Both the position numbers and the translations under genes were made by a program. Below, in pieces: positions 17,111-26,790 of a stretch of 64,000 bases of DNA (position 1 is the first letter of the stretch; each line of letters starts with the position of its first letter). The stretch spans positions 6,472,501 to 6,536,500 of the forward strand of contig NZ_CP011509.1 of the NCBI RefSeq assembly GCF_001027285.1, given 5' to 3'. This DNA is from Archangium gephyra. GTDB taxonomy: Bacteria; Myxococcota; Myxococcia; Myxococcales; Myxococcaceae. The notes under the pieces are model-generated. The model was not told where the DNA came from, did no database searches, and saw only the letters and a program-made list of their open reading frames with translations.

Positions 17111-17877
17111 AGGCGCGTTTCCTCTGGCTCGACATGCGGGCCACCTTCAGCGAGCGGAAGACGTGGCTGGCCGCGGGCATGCTGGCCTACGCGGCGCTCG
17201 CCATGCCGGTGATCGCCGCCAGGCCGCCCGAGCACGTGCTCTCGGCCTTGAAGGGGTGGTTCTCCACCTCGGACCCCTCCATCCTCTTCATGTTCATCTG
17301 GACGGACCTGGCGATGAACAAGAGCATCACCGTGATCGGCGTGGTGCTCGCGGGCAGCCTGCTCATTCGCGAGAAGGAGACGGGGCAGCTCGCGGTGCTG
17401 CTGTCCAAGCCCGTGTCACCCGCCGCGTACTTCCTGGCACGCACGCTGTCCGCCTGTGCCGTCATGGGGGTGCTCTACATCGGCGCGCACCTGGCCACCG
17501 CGCTCCTCGTCTCCCGGAGCCTCCCGGGGTTCCGCCCGGCGCTCTTCTTCGCCTCGATGACGGTGCACCTCTTCGCCGCGTTCTTCTGCGTCTGCTTCAG
17601 CGCGCTCATGTCCGTGCTCATCCAGAAGCGGGCACTGGCGGCGCTCGTGAGCCTGCTGGTGCTCAGCCTGCTCGTGGGCCTGGCCTTCATCGGCTTCTAC
17701 AACCCCGCCTGGAGTGGCCTCTCCGCCTTCAACCCCCTCACCCAGGGCATCTCCATGCTCGGCCACGTGGATGATCCGCGCCCCTCGCACATGGTGGGGC
17801 CCATTGCCGCACTGCTGGGCATGAACGCGGCCGTGCTCGCTCTCGGCGCCCTGCGGGCGCGCCACCTGGAGGTGTGA
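17107..17877 (+). CDS. ABC-2 type permease, first subunit
   Basis: Membrane subunit of 256 aa with about six hydrophobic segments. The region SLLIREKETGQLAVLLSKPV is the ABC-2 coupling segment typical of NosY/NatB-like permeases. Start ATG overlaps the ATPase stop (ATGA, 17107-17110). It is paired with a second permease of similar build four bases further on. Confidence 0.85.
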   Translation: MKARFLWLDMRATFSERKTWLAAGMLAYAALAMPVIAARPPEHVLSALKGWFSTSDPSILFMFIWTDLAMNKSITVIGVVLAGSLLIREKETGQLAVLLSKPVSPAAYFLARTLSACAVMGVLYIGAHLATALLVSRSLPGFRPALFFASMTVHLFAAFFCVCFSALMSVLIQKRALAALVSLLVLSLLVGLAFIGFYNPAWSGLSAFNPLTQGISMLGHVDDPRPSHMVGPIAALLGMNAAVLALGALRARHLEV

Positions 17878-17881
17878 CGCC

Positions 17882-18670
17882 ATGCAGGCTCCTCTTCGCC
17901 GCTACCGCCTCCTCGAGGCCCGCCATTCCCTCGGCGGTGTGCCCCTCGTGTCCCTGCTCGTGGGCATCGCCGTGGTCCTCTTCACCGTCGCGCTCATTCC
18001 GCGCCTGCCCTCCGCGGTCAATGCCTTCATGGAGCGCGCCTTCCTGATCCGCGGGCTCGAGGCCGTCATCCTGGTGAACGTCTACACCGGCATCTACATG
18101 CTGCCTTTCTTCGGCGGAGTCGCCGGGTTGATGCGCGCCCTCGTCGAGCCCCGCGAGAACCGGTCCATGGAGATGCTGCTCAGCAAACCCATCTCGCGCC
18201 GCGCCTTCCTGATGGCCCGCGTGGGCCCCGTCCTGCTCGCCTCCTCGGGGGTGGGCCTCGTGATGTCCCTGCTCACGGGGCTCGCCGTGCGGCCTTTCGT
18301 GGGCGAGGCGTCCTCCGTGAGCGTGGCGGGCGCGATCGGCTCCGGGCTCATCTTCACGGCCCTGGCGGTGCTGCTGCTCTGCGTGCTCGTGGGCCCGTTG
18401 CTCCTGGTGCGCGACGCGTTCCAGGGACTGCTCATCTCGTTCCTGCTCTGGATGCTGCCGATGATCCCCACCGTGGTGCTGCTCTACCGCCCCGATATGT
18501 ACGAGGGACGTGAGCGGCTGCGCGACCTGCTCGTCCTGGGGCCGAACCTCCTCTGGTTCGACGCCTCGGTGCCGCTCTTCGCGGCCATCGCGCTGGCCGT
18601 GGCCTTCGTGGGCTCCTGGGGGGCACTCGTGCTCGGCACCCGCGTGTTCGAGCACGCGGAGCTGCGCTGA
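17882..18670 (+). CDS. ABC-2 type permease, second subunit
   Basis: Membrane subunit of 262 aa with about six hydrophobic helices and the coupling segment LVEPRENRSMEMLLSKPISR, matching that of the first permease (EKETGQLAVLLSKPVS). This suggests the two are ancient paralogues forming a heterodimer. It is the last gene of the TetR-ATPase-permease-permease operon. An imperfect hairpin (18,677-18,700) separates it from the convergent lipoprotein gene. Confidence 0.83.
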   Translation: MQAPLRRYRLLEARHSLGGVPLVSLLVGIAVVLFTVALIPRLPSAVNAFMERAFLIRGLEAVILVNVYTGIYMLPFFGGVAGLMRALVEPRENRSMEMLLSKPISRRAFLMARVGPVLLASSGVGLVMSLLTGLAVRPFVGEASSVSVAGAIGSGLIFTALAVLLLCVLVGPLLLVRDAFQGLLISFLLWMLPMIPTVVLLYRPDMYEGRERLRDLLVLGPNLLWFDASVPLFAAIALAVAFVGSWGALVLGTRVFEHAELR

Positions 18671-18676
18671 GCTCCT

Positions 18677-18700
18677 GGCCTCTGAGTCCTCTCAGGGGCC
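18677..18700. terminator. Imperfect hairpin between convergent genes
   Basis: GGCC-T-CTGAG pairs with CTCAG-G-GGCC around a TCCT loop in the 21-base gap between converging operons; it overlaps the stop of the minus-strand gene. Confidence 0.4.
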
Positions 18701-19408
18701 GATCGTGGCGGAGCTGGCCACGTTGCGCAGCACCTGCTCGGCGGCTCCGGGCGACGTGGGGTCCACGCCGTCCATCCACCGGTCATAGGCCAGGTGGAGG
18801 GTGCGGCTCGCCTCCAGCGCCTCCGGGGTGAGGGAGAGCCCCTCCAGCCAGACCTCGGCGTTGGTGAGGGTGGCCGATTCCAGGCGGAAGGGCTGCTCGG
18901 GCCCACCGCTCGCGGGGAGGAATCGGCCCTCCAGCAGCAGGGTCCTTCCCTCCATGTCCACCTCGGGCGTCAGCCCCTCGGCGTCCGCGTCCGCCGGCGC
19001 GAAGACGAGTCTGGCGCGGCAATAGCTGCCAGGCGGAGGTCGCAGCGTGCCCAGCGCCTTGGGCTCGCCGTCTGGGAGCGCCAGGCCGCTCACGTGGGGG
19101 GTGCCCAGCCGCCGGGGCGTGTTGGCCTCGTGCGCCTCGGCCGTGCCGATGGGGGAGAGCGCACGCAGCCACCGCCACGCACTGCTCGTCTGGCAGGGGA
19201 AGATCTCCACGCTGCCCAGGGTGACGTGGGCCCGGTCCAGCGTGATGAGATCTCCCCGATCGTTGGTGAACTGGCGCGTGGCGCCTCCCACCAGCGTCTG
19301 TCGCGCGGGCCGGAAGTCGAGCCCGAGGTGGAGCTGGATGCCCTCCTCGCGAGCGCCGCATGCGCAGAGGGCCAACAGGACGAGGATGGGAGCGGAGCGG
19401 GACTTCAT
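18692..19408 (-). CDS. Lipoprotein paired with a Cys-motif outer-membrane barrel
   Basis: Lipoprotein of 238 aa (lipobox ALCACG, Cys at residue ~17). The mature protein starts IQLHLGLDFRPARQTL and contains ITLDRAHVTLGSVEIFPCQ and LPPGSYCRARLVFAP-like strands, so it is a mostly beta domain of about 200 residues. In other bacteria, proteins of similar layout sit beside metal-linked barrels, but I cannot name the family with certainty. Its ATG overlaps the stop of the barrel gene by four bases, so the two are translationally coupled and probably act together. Confidence 0.65.
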   Translation of the reverse strand: MKSRSAPILVLLALCACGAREEGIQLHLGLDFRPARQTLVGGATRQFTNDRGDLITLDRAHVTLGSVEIFPCQTSSAWRWLRALSPIGTAEAHEANTPRRLGTPHVSGLALPDGEPKALGTLRPPPGSYCRARLVFAPADADAEGLTPEVDMEGRTLLLEGRFLPASGGPEQPFRLESATLTNAEVWLEGLSLTPEALEASRTLHLAYDRWMDGVDPTSPGAAEQVLRNVASSATIGP

Positions 19409-20298
19409 AGATCGTAGACGAGGGAGGCCTGGAGGATGGGGCTCTGGCGGACGTTGCCTTGCAGCAGGTTGAGCACGGGCACGCGCACCCCGAGCTCCAC
19501 CACCACGTCGGTGACGGGGCTGAAGAGCACGTCCGGGGACACGAAGGCGAGGACACCGCTGCCCACCGGATCGGCGGCACCGCGCAGGTCGCTGGGGCCC
19601 TCGAGGCGGCCGTCCACGGCGAGGCGCACGGCCCAGCGAGGGCCTGGTTGCAGCTGCGCGGCGAACGTGGTGCGCAGGGAAGCTCCGGCGCGGAAGCCCT
19701 CGCGCCCACGCGTGGGGAGGTAACCCGTGGCGCTGGCGAGGAAGGACCAGTCGCCGCGGAAGGTTGAGTAGGAGAGCCCCAGGTAGGGATCCAGGGACGC
19801 GGTGCCGAGCTGGGCATCGAGCGACAGCGGGCGTCCCTCCGCGTCGTGCACCGTGGGGGAGGTGGGCAGCCGGGCCCCGGCGAGCACTCCGATGAGGTGG
19901 TCCGCGGAGAAGTCGCGATCGCGGAACACGAAGACCTTGGCGCCGACCTCCATGTCCCCGGGTCCCCACGCCGTCTCGCGCGCGAGGCTGACCTGTTGCA
20001 ACGAGCGGGTCTGCAGGGGCAGGGTGGCGGACAGGAAGAGCCAGGGGAGGGGGGCGTAGGCCACCGACAGGTCCATGCGCAGCTCGCGCAGGGAGACGGC
20101 GTCCACGGCGTCCTGGCCGGTCGTCAGGCTCCAGGCGCGCACCTGGTTGGCGAGCCGCAGGCGCCCGGCGAAGGGCTGCTCGGTGCCCATGGAGGTGAGG
20201 GTCGGATCACCACAGGCGCAGGTGGCGCAGGCCCGTCCCTCCAGGGGAACGAGCAGGGCGGCCAGGAGCAGGGGAACGGCGAGGCAGGACTTCCACAT
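19405..20298 (-). CDS. Outer-membrane beta-barrel with N-terminal CxxCxCGDPT motif
   Basis: Predicted outer-membrane protein of 297 aa. The signal peptide (CLAVPLLLAALLVPLEGRA) is followed directly by CATCACGDPTLTSMG, a clustered-cysteine motif at the mature N-terminus that suggests metal or redox contact. The rest is repeated amphipathic strands with aromatic girdles (LFLSATLPLQTRSLQQ) ending SLVYDL. ATG 20298 is chosen because it starts the signal peptide; the frame remains open to 20361. It is coupled to the following lipoprotein. Confidence 0.7.
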   Translation of the reverse strand: MWKSCLAVPLLLAALLVPLEGRACATCACGDPTLTSMGTEQPFAGRLRLANQVRAWSLTTGQDAVDAVSLRELRMDLSVAYAPLPWLFLSATLPLQTRSLQQVSLARETAWGPGDMEVGAKVFVFRDRDFSADHLIGVLAGARLPTSPTVHDAEGRPLSLDAQLGTASLDPYLGLSYSTFRGDWSFLASATGYLPTRGREGFRAGASLRTTFAAQLQPGPRWAVRLAVDGRLEGPSDLRGAADPVGSGVLAFVSPDVLFSPVTDVVVELGVRVPVLNLLQGNVRQSPILQASLVYDL

Positions 20299-20357
20299 GG
20301 CGCGGCCCAATCTAGCGGCCAGGGCTCTCCACCCCCCTGTGGCGAGTTGTCGCGGCG

Positions 20358-20912
20358 TCACGCGGGAGACACGCCGAGCCGCAGCGTTCGTATGACCTCG
20401 AAGGGACGATTCCCCTCGCGCGCGATGAGGCTCACGCCGGTGACCTGGAAGACGAGGGGCGTCCAGGTCTCTCCCAGCCGCGCTCCGAGTGCCTGGACCT
20501 GTTCGGCGCTCCCCGACTGGCCCACGCTGAGGTGCGGCGTGAAGCCTCCCGAGAAGCGCGAGGTATGGGCGTACTCGGGAGCGGCGGCCTGGAGCGCGGC
20601 CTGGAGGCGGACGAAGGCCTCGCGAGGCTCCGGCGCGAGCCAGAGCGTGCTCCGGTCCGCGCGGTGCTGGAAGACCCGGAACGAGCCGAGCACCGCTTCG
20701 AAGGGACTCAGCGCGGCGCAGGCGGCCTCGAGCGCGGGCAGGAGCCCAGGCAGCTCGTCGCGCGGCGCGAACGGGTAGAGCAGGGTGACATGCGGCATCC
20801 AGCGCTGGAGCTGACGATCATGCTCGCGGCGGATCGCCTGGATGGGCGGCCAGACCTCGGCGGGAGGAATGAAGACGACCGCCGTGCGGTGGGTCCACGC
20901 TGGATTCGCCAT
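20358..20912 (-). CDS. 2'-5' RNA ligase / cyclic phosphodiesterase family protein
   Basis: Cytosolic protein of 184 aa of the 2H phosphoesterase superfamily. Two HxT/S motifs are visible: HVTLLYP (residue ~41) and HLSVGQS (residue ~130), spaced as in LigT/ThpR-like and AKAP18-like enzymes that cut 2',3'-cyclic phosphates. Substrate unknown. Single gene with no clear partner; it lies 59 bases upstream of the barrel gene on the same strand. Confidence 0.85.
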   Translation of the reverse strand: MANPAWTHRTAVVFIPPAEVWPPIQAIRREHDRQLQRWMPHVTLLYPFAPRDELPGLLPALEAACAALSPFEAVLGSFRVFQHRADRSTLWLAPEPREAFVRLQAALQAAAPEYAHTSRFSGGFTPHLSVGQSGSAEQVQALGARLGETWTPLVFQVTGVSLIAREGNRPFEVIRTLRLGVSPA

Positions 20913-21090
20913 GACGTCCGTCTCCAGGAAGGGCTCAGCGTGCCTCGTTCTTCCCCCGCCGCTCCATGACGCACTGCTTCAGGTGTTCAGGAGTCACAGC
21001 AAGACGCAAGACGTCTGGTAGCTTGGCCAGACACTCGGGAGTGCGGCCGTGGGGGGACGCCCGCTCCTCTGTACAGGAGGCAATCCACTG

Positions 21091-23925
21091 ATGAGGTCGA
21101 GCAGGTTCGAAGGTGTTCCCTACGCGGTGCGGAGCACGCGATTGACGGCGAAGCAGCCAGTGATTGTCATGTGTATGACAATCGCTCTCTCGCTGGTCCC
21201 CGGTCAGGAGGCACGGGCGCAGGAGCAGGTCGCGCCGATGCCCGCGCCCGCGCCAACCCCCGCGCCGGCACCCGCGCAGGCCCCCACGCAGGCGCAGGGC
21301 GGGTCGGTGCAGGGACAGGTCACCGCGGCCTATGGAGACCCCCTGTGGGGTGTCACCGTCTCGGTGCGGGGCACGAAGCAGAGTGTCCAGACCGACATGC
21401 AGGGCAACTACACCCTGACGGGTGTGGCTCCGGGTGAGCGCACCCTGGAGGTGCGGGGCGAGGGCTTCATGAGCCAGACCCGCAAGGTGACGGTGAACGC
21501 GGATGCGCCGAGCCAGGCCAACTTCGCGCTCGAGCTGGACCTCCTGGCGGTGGAGGAGATCGTCGTGACGGCGCAGACGCCGGACCGGAAGATCCGCTCC
21601 AGCACGGCCATCTCGACCCTCAACGAGGAGGAGATCAAGGCCCGCGCGCCGCGCAACACCGCGGACCTGATGCGGATCGTCCCCGGCTTCTACGTGGAGA
21701 GCTCGGGTGGTGAGGTCGGCGGCAACCTGTTCGTCCGCGGCCTCCCGGCGGATGGCTCCTACCGCTACGTGGCGCTGATGGAGGACGGCATGCCCGTCTT
21801 CGACTCCACGGAGCTCTTCTTCGTCAACAACGACATCTTCCTGCGCGTGGACGAGAACATCGAGCGCATGGAGGCGGTGCGCGGCGGTACCTCGGCCCTC
21901 TACGGCAGCAACGCGCCCGGCGGCGTCGTCAACTTCATCAACAAGACGGGCGGCGACAAGCTGGCCGGCACGCTCCGGGCCTCCACCGCCACGGCGGGGC
22001 TGTACCGGCTCGACGCCAACCTCAACGGCCCCATGGGAGATGACTGGCGCTTCTCCGTGGGCGGCTTCTACCGCTTCGACAATGGCGTGCGGTACCCGGG
22101 CTTCCCGGCGTCCAACGGCGGCCAGTTCAAGGGCAGCCTGATGCGCACCTTCCACACGGACAAGGTGGACGGACATGCGCGCGTGACGTTCAAGTACCTC
22201 AACGATCGGAACACCTTCTACCTGCCGCTGCCGCTCCGGGGCCGGTTCGGCGCGAATGGCGGACTGACGGACTATGACTTCGTGGAGGGCTTCCCCACGG
22301 ATGGCACGCTGACCTCGCCCGAGGGCGTGAATGCCCAGGTGCCGCTGCCGCGCGGTGCGGGCCTGCTCAGCCTCCCGCTGGACAACGGCCAGCAGCAGAT
22401 TGGCGGCTCCGCCATGGGCGAGCTGCGCCTCTACTTCCCCGAGCTCCGGTTCGAGGTGCAGAACAACCTCCGGGCGATGCAGATGGATCACAGCTGGAAC
22501 GCGATGCTGCCGTTCGAGCTGCGTGACGCGGACGCGTGGGCCCGGTCGGTCGTCGGCGAGGGCACGCCCTACCGGATCACCTGCACCAACCTGCCCGGCT
22601 CTCCCGCGTTTGGCACGGGCGCGTGCTCCACGCCCAACAACCTCGTGAGCCTGGGCGGCCAGTGGCTGGTCAACAAGCCCATGAGCAACGTGTCCAACCA
22701 GCTCCGGTTCATCAAGTACGGCTCGCTGGGCCCCACCGAGCACACGCTCTCCGGTGGCCTCTACCTCGGCCACTACACGGCGGACAACCGCTGGTACTTC
22801 AATGACGTCGTCACCAACGTGCGCAGCCGCCCGAACATGCTGGACTTGCAGGTGCTCGATGCGGACGGCGCCGTGGTGCGCAGCGTCACCCAGAATGGCT
22901 TCCGCCGCTACCTGAGCAACTACACCAACGGCTCGGGTGACGCGACCATCGCGGCGGCCTTCCTCGGTGACGAGGTCAAGATCGGCGAGAAGCTCCGCAT
23001 CGACCTGGCCGGCCGTGTCGAGCGCAACTCGTTCCACCAGGTCGTGGAGCGGACGGCGCCGTTCGACCTGGGCGATACCACCACCAACGCGGATGACAAC
23101 GCGCTGTTCGGCACGGGCAGGTTCCAGCAGGTGAACACGTCGCTCACCGACTGGGCGCTCTCGGGCGGCGTGAACTACGCCCTCTCCGATCTGGCCTCGG
23201 TCTACGCGCGCAGCAGCCGCGGCTACAAGATGCCGCTGCTCGACCAGTACCTCACCGCCACGGACCCGGCCGATCCGGCCTTCCCGCGGACGCCGGAGAT
23301 GCTGTGGCAGAACGAGGCGGGCCTCAAGCTGGGCGGGAGCTGGTACGCCCTGGCGGCCGTGGCCTACTGGATGCAGATCGAGAACTTCCCCAGCCAGGAC
23401 GCCCGGGTGGATCCGGTGACGGGAGGCACGAGCTTCGTCACCGTGTACGCGGGCAAGGCGCGGACGCTCGGCCTGGAGCTCGAGGCCGCGGTGCAGCCGG
23501 TCAAGTGGTTCCGCGGGCAGGGCATGCTGACGCTGCAGGACCCGCGCTACACGGAGTTCAACGAGGGCGCGGATGACTTCACCGGCAACCGCATCCGCCG
23601 CATCCCCCAGGTGATTGGCGATCTGACGGGCACCTTCATGTACGGAAACGCCAGCCTCGGCATCAACTGGAGCTACGTGGGCCACCGGTTCTCGAACAAC
23701 GCCAACACGGTGGACCTGCCCGGCTTCGGCCAGTTCAACGTCCGCGCGGGCTACACGTACGAGAACGTCACCCTGGACCTGCAGCTCTACAACGCGCTCA
23801 ACAGCATCGGCCTCACCGAGGGCAACCCGCGCGTGGACGAGTCGCTGGGCGCCGTGCCGGACATCTTCCTGGCCCGGCCGGTGCTCCCGCGCCGCCTCAT
23901 GCTGTCGCTGACCGCGCACCTGTAG
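21091..23925 (+). CDS. TonB-dependent receptor with carboxypeptidase-like N-terminal domain
   Basis: Outer-membrane receptor of 944 aa. After a signal peptide ending near ARAQEQ and an Ala/Pro-rich stretch comes a carboxypeptidase-regulatory-like beta domain (GSVQGQVTAAYGDPLWGVTV, residues ~70-150). A TonB-box-like EEIVVTAQ, a plug domain (LMRIVPGFYVES, VRGGTSALYGSNAPGG) and a 22-strand barrel ending in LMLSLTAHL follow. It imports an unknown ligand, possibly a carbohydrate or siderophore, using TonB energy. CAGGAGG precedes ATG 21091 by ten bases; an upstream in-frame extension to 21049 is unlikely. A strong hairpin terminator follows. Confidence 0.92.
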   Translation: MRSSRFEGVPYAVRSTRLTAKQPVIVMCMTIALSLVPGQEARAQEQVAPMPAPAPTPAPAPAQAPTQAQGGSVQGQVTAAYGDPLWGVTVSVRGTKQSVQTDMQGNYTLTGVAPGERTLEVRGEGFMSQTRKVTVNADAPSQANFALELDLLAVEEIVVTAQTPDRKIRSSTAISTLNEEEIKARAPRNTADLMRIVPGFYVESSGGEVGGNLFVRGLPADGSYRYVALMEDGMPVFDSTELFFVNNDIFLRVDENIERMEAVRGGTSALYGSNAPGGVVNFINKTGGDKLAGTLRASTATAGLYRLDANLNGPMGDDWRFSVGGFYRFDNGVRYPGFPASNGGQFKGSLMRTFHTDKVDGHARVTFKYLNDRNTFYLPLPLRGRFGANGGLTDYDFVEGFPTDGTLTSPEGVNAQVPLPRGAGLLSLPLDNGQQQIGGSAMGELRLYFPELRFEVQNNLRAMQMDHSWNAMLPFELRDADAWARSVVGEGTPYRITCTNLPGSPAFGTGACSTPNNLVSLGGQWLVNKPMSNVSNQLRFIKYGSLGPTEHTLSGGLYLGHYTADNRWYFNDVVTNVRSRPNMLDLQVLDADGAVVRSVTQNGFRRYLSNYTNGSGDATIAAAFLGDEVKIGEKLRIDLAGRVERNSFHQVVERTAPFDLGDTTTNADDNALFGTGRFQQVNTSLTDWALSGGVNYALSDLASVYARSSRGYKMPLLDQYLTATDPADPAFPRTPEMLWQNEAGLKLGGSWYALAAVAYWMQIENFPSQDARVDPVTGGTSFVTVYAGKARTLGLELEAAVQPVKWFRGQGMLTLQDPRYTEFNEGADDFTGNRIRRIPQVIGDLTGTFMYGNASLGINWSYVGHRFSNNANTVDLPGFGQFNVRAGYTYENVTLDLQLYNALNSIGLTEGNPRVDESLGAVPDIFLARPVLPRRLMLSLTAHL

Positions 23926-23951
23926 CCGCGGCCAGCAGGACCCGATGAACG

Positions 23952-23988
23952 ACGAGCCCGGCGATCCTCATGGGACCGCCGGGCTCGT
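23952..23988. terminator. Bidirectional terminator between TonB receptor and valS
   Basis: ACGAGCCCGGCG (23952-23963) pairs perfectly with CGCCGGGCTCGT (23977-23988), 13-base loop, followed by TTCACTTC on the plus strand. Confidence 0.65.
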
Positions 23989-24020
23989 TTCACTTCAGGG
24001 CCTCGGCTCGGGGCTTCTGC

Positions 24021-26702
24021 TCAGGACTCGGAGGGCTCCGGGGCCTTCTCCTTCTCGGCGGCCGGGGCCAGCTCGAAGTCCTGGATCTCGAACGTGCCGT
24101 CGGCGAGGTCCGCCTTCTCCACCAGCTCCACGCCCTGGCTGCGGGTGGCGGACAGCACGTCCTCGCGCACCGGCCCGAAGCCGGCGAGGGTGGCCGCGTT
24201 CGCCGCGAGCTTCATGCGGGTGACGGCCCGGCCCACGCCCGCGCCGGACTCACTCTTGCGCTTGTTGATGGCCTGCTGCGCGGCCTCGGCGATCGCGAAG
24301 GAGGCCGGGTTGGCCGGCGCCGCGATGCCCGCGAAGGTGCGCGCGTCGGGCCAGCGGGCGCGGTGGATGCTCTTGCGGCCCGTCTCCTCGGCGAAGGCCC
24401 AGCTCCACACCTCCTCGGTGATGTAGGGCAGCACGGGGGCGAACAGCCGCAGCAGGACGTTGAGCCCCAGCCGCAGCGCCGCCACCGCCGAGCCGCGCGC
24501 CTCCTCGCCACCGGAGGCCTCTCCTCGCGCACGCGCCTTCACCAGCTCCAGGTACGTGTCCGTGAAGCTCGACCAGAAGAAGCTCTCCGTGGTGGCCAGC
24601 GCCGGGGCGAACTCGAACTCCTTGTAGGACGCCGTGGCCGCCTCCACCACGCCCGCCAGCTTCGCCACGAAGGCGAGGTCCAGCTCGTGGGTGATGGGGT
24701 GCTCCTGCGCCGTCTGGCTCAGCACGTACTTGCCGGCGTTGAAGAGCTTCGTCACCAGCCGCTTGCCGACCTTGAACACCTTCTCGTCGAAGGCCGTGTC
24801 CGTGCCCAGGCGCGCCGAGGCCGACCAGTAGCGCACCGCGTCCGCGCCGTAGTTCTCCAGCAGGTGCATGGGCGTGATGACGTTGCCCTTGCTCTTGGAC
24901 ATCTTCTTGCGGTCGGGATCGAGGATCCACCCGGAGATGAGCACGTGCTTCCAGGGGATGGAGTTCTCGTGCAGCATCGCCTTGGCGATGGTGTAGAAGG
25001 CCCACGTCCGGATGATCTCGTGGCTCTGCGGGCGGATGTCCGCGGGGAACAGCTTGCGGTGGCGCTCCGGATCCAGCTCCCAGCCCGAGGCGATCTGCGG
25101 CGTCAGCGAGCTGGTGAACCAGGTGTCGAACACGTCCGACTCGGCGGTGAAGCCGTTGGGCTGGTCACGCTGCGAGGCGTCGTAGCCCTCGGGCACGTCC
25201 ACGGTGGGGTCCACCGGAAGCTGCGCCTGCGTGGCGAGGATGGGCTGGTCATGGACGGGGTTGCCGTCCGCGTCCAGCGGGTACCACACGGGGAACTGCA
25301 CGCCGAAGTAGCGCTGGCGGCTGATGCACCAGTCCAGCTGGAGGTTCTCCGTCCAGTTGCGGTAGCGCGAGCCCATGTGCTCGGGGTGCCACTTCACCCG
25401 ATCGCCGAAGCGCAGCAGCTGCTCCTTCTTGTCCATGAGGCGCACGAACCACTGGCGCGTGGAGATGAACTCGAGCGGCTGGTCTCCCTTCTCGAAGAAC
25501 TTCACCTCGCGCTGGATGGGCTTGGGCTCGCCCTGCAGCGGGACGCCCATGCCGGGCTTGGACGCGCCGTCCTCGCGCCGCAGCAGCTCCACCATGGCCG
25601 TGCGGGCCTGCTTCACCGTCTTGCCCAGCAGGCCCGCGTAGAAGCCCTGCGCGGCCGGGGCATCCAGGCTCTCCCAGCCCGAGTCCCCGAAGGTGACGGC
25701 CATCAGCCGCCCGTTGCGGCCGATGATCTGTCGCAGGGGCAGCTTCTGCTGGCGCCACCAGAGCACGTCCGTGGCGTCGCCGAAGGTGCACACCATGAGG
25801 ATGCCGGTGCCCTTGGTGGGGTCCGCCAGCTCGCTGGGGAAGATGGGGACCGGCACGCGGAAGAGGGGAGTGATGGCGCGCTTGCCGAAGAGGCCCTTGT
25901 AGCGCTCGTCGTCCGGGTGCGCGGTGACGCCCACGCAGGCGGCCAGGAGCTCCGGGCGCGTGGTGGCGATGGTGAAGCGCGCGTCCGAGCCCTCCACGCC
26001 GAACTCGATGTCATGGAACGCGCCCGCCTGGGGCCGGTCCTCCACCTCGGCCTGGGCCACGGCCGTCTGGAAGTCCACGTCCCACATGGTGGGGGCCTTC
26101 ACCGAGTAGGCGTGGCCCTTCTCGTGGAGGTCCAGGAAGGACAGCTGCGCGAGCTTGCGGCTGTCGTCGTCGATGGTGGCGTACTCCTCGGCCCAGTCCA
26201 CCGACAGGCCGATGCGCCGGAACAGACCCTTGAAGACCTGTTCATCCTGCTGGGTCACCTGGTGGCACAGCTCGATGAAGTTGGGGCGCGAGACGGTGCG
26301 CGGCGGCTGCTTGGAGGACTCGGCGGTGGCCGGCTCCAGACGGAGGCCGGGCTCGTGCGGGGTGCGGACGTCGGCGCGGACGTTGAAGTAGTTCTGGACG
26401 CGGCGCTCGGTGGGCAGGCCGTTGTCGTCCCAGCCCATGGGGTAGAAGATGTTCTTGCCGAGCATCCGCTGGTGCCGGGCGATGACGTCGGTGTGCGTGT
26501 AGCTGAAGATGTGGCCCACGTGCAGCGAGCCGGACACCGTGGGCGGCGGGGTGTCCACGACGAAGGTCTCCTCGCGGGTGCGCGAGGGATCGAAACGGTA
26601 GGTGCCCTCCGACTCCCACCGGGCATCGAGCTTCTTCTCGATGGTCTCGGCTTCGAAGTGCTTGGGGAGGATCTCGGGATTGATGGACCGGAACGTCTTC
26701 AT
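24021..26702 (-). CDS. valS: Valyl-tRNA synthetase
   Basis: Essential class I aminoacyl-tRNA synthetase of 893 aa charging tRNA-Val. The HIGH-type motif is GSLHVGHIFSYTH (~residue 58), an editing (CP1) domain with TTRPELLAACVGV and GTGILMVCTFGD follows, then KKMSKSKGN, and an anticodon-binding domain. The C-terminus ends in an acidic tail (EKEKAPEPSES) without the long coiled-coil arm found in E. coli ValS. ATG 26702 (MKTFRS) is preferred over a TTG nine bases earlier. No T-box or attenuator is visible in the leader. Confidence 0.95.
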   Translation of the reverse strand: MKTFRSINPEILPKHFEAETIEKKLDARWESEGTYRFDPSRTREETFVVDTPPPTVSGSLHVGHIFSYTHTDVIARHQRMLGKNIFYPMGWDDNGLPTERRVQNYFNVRADVRTPHEPGLRLEPATAESSKQPPRTVSRPNFIELCHQVTQQDEQVFKGLFRRIGLSVDWAEEYATIDDDSRKLAQLSFLDLHEKGHAYSVKAPTMWDVDFQTAVAQAEVEDRPQAGAFHDIEFGVEGSDARFTIATTRPELLAACVGVTAHPDDERYKGLFGKRAITPLFRVPVPIFPSELADPTKGTGILMVCTFGDATDVLWWRQQKLPLRQIIGRNGRLMAVTFGDSGWESLDAPAAQGFYAGLLGKTVKQARTAMVELLRREDGASKPGMGVPLQGEPKPIQREVKFFEKGDQPLEFISTRQWFVRLMDKKEQLLRFGDRVKWHPEHMGSRYRNWTENLQLDWCISRQRYFGVQFPVWYPLDADGNPVHDQPILATQAQLPVDPTVDVPEGYDASQRDQPNGFTAESDVFDTWFTSSLTPQIASGWELDPERHRKLFPADIRPQSHEIIRTWAFYTIAKAMLHENSIPWKHVLISGWILDPDRKKMSKSKGNVITPMHLLENYGADAVRYWSASARLGTDTAFDEKVFKVGKRLVTKLFNAGKYVLSQTAQEHPITHELDLAFVAKLAGVVEAATASYKEFEFAPALATTESFFWSSFTDTYLELVKARARGEASGGEEARGSAVAALRLGLNVLLRLFAPVLPYITEEVWSWAFAEETGRKSIHRARWPDARTFAGIAAPANPASFAIAEAAQQAINKRKSESGAGVGRAVTRMKLAANAATLAGFGPVREDVLSATRSQGVELVEKADLADGTFEIQDFELAPAAEKEKAPEPSES

Positions 26703-26790
26703 GGCATGCAAGATGCCAAGGAGGCGTGTCCGCTGCTACTGAGATCTAAAGTGCTGCTCCCCTCGGGGATTCACTTCGCGTTGAGGGTGG

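Noticed and set aside
20935..23919. 994-codon minus-strand frame over the TonB receptor
   Set aside because: Complement of a real receptor with Val/His/Gly-rich low-quality residues; no known domain.
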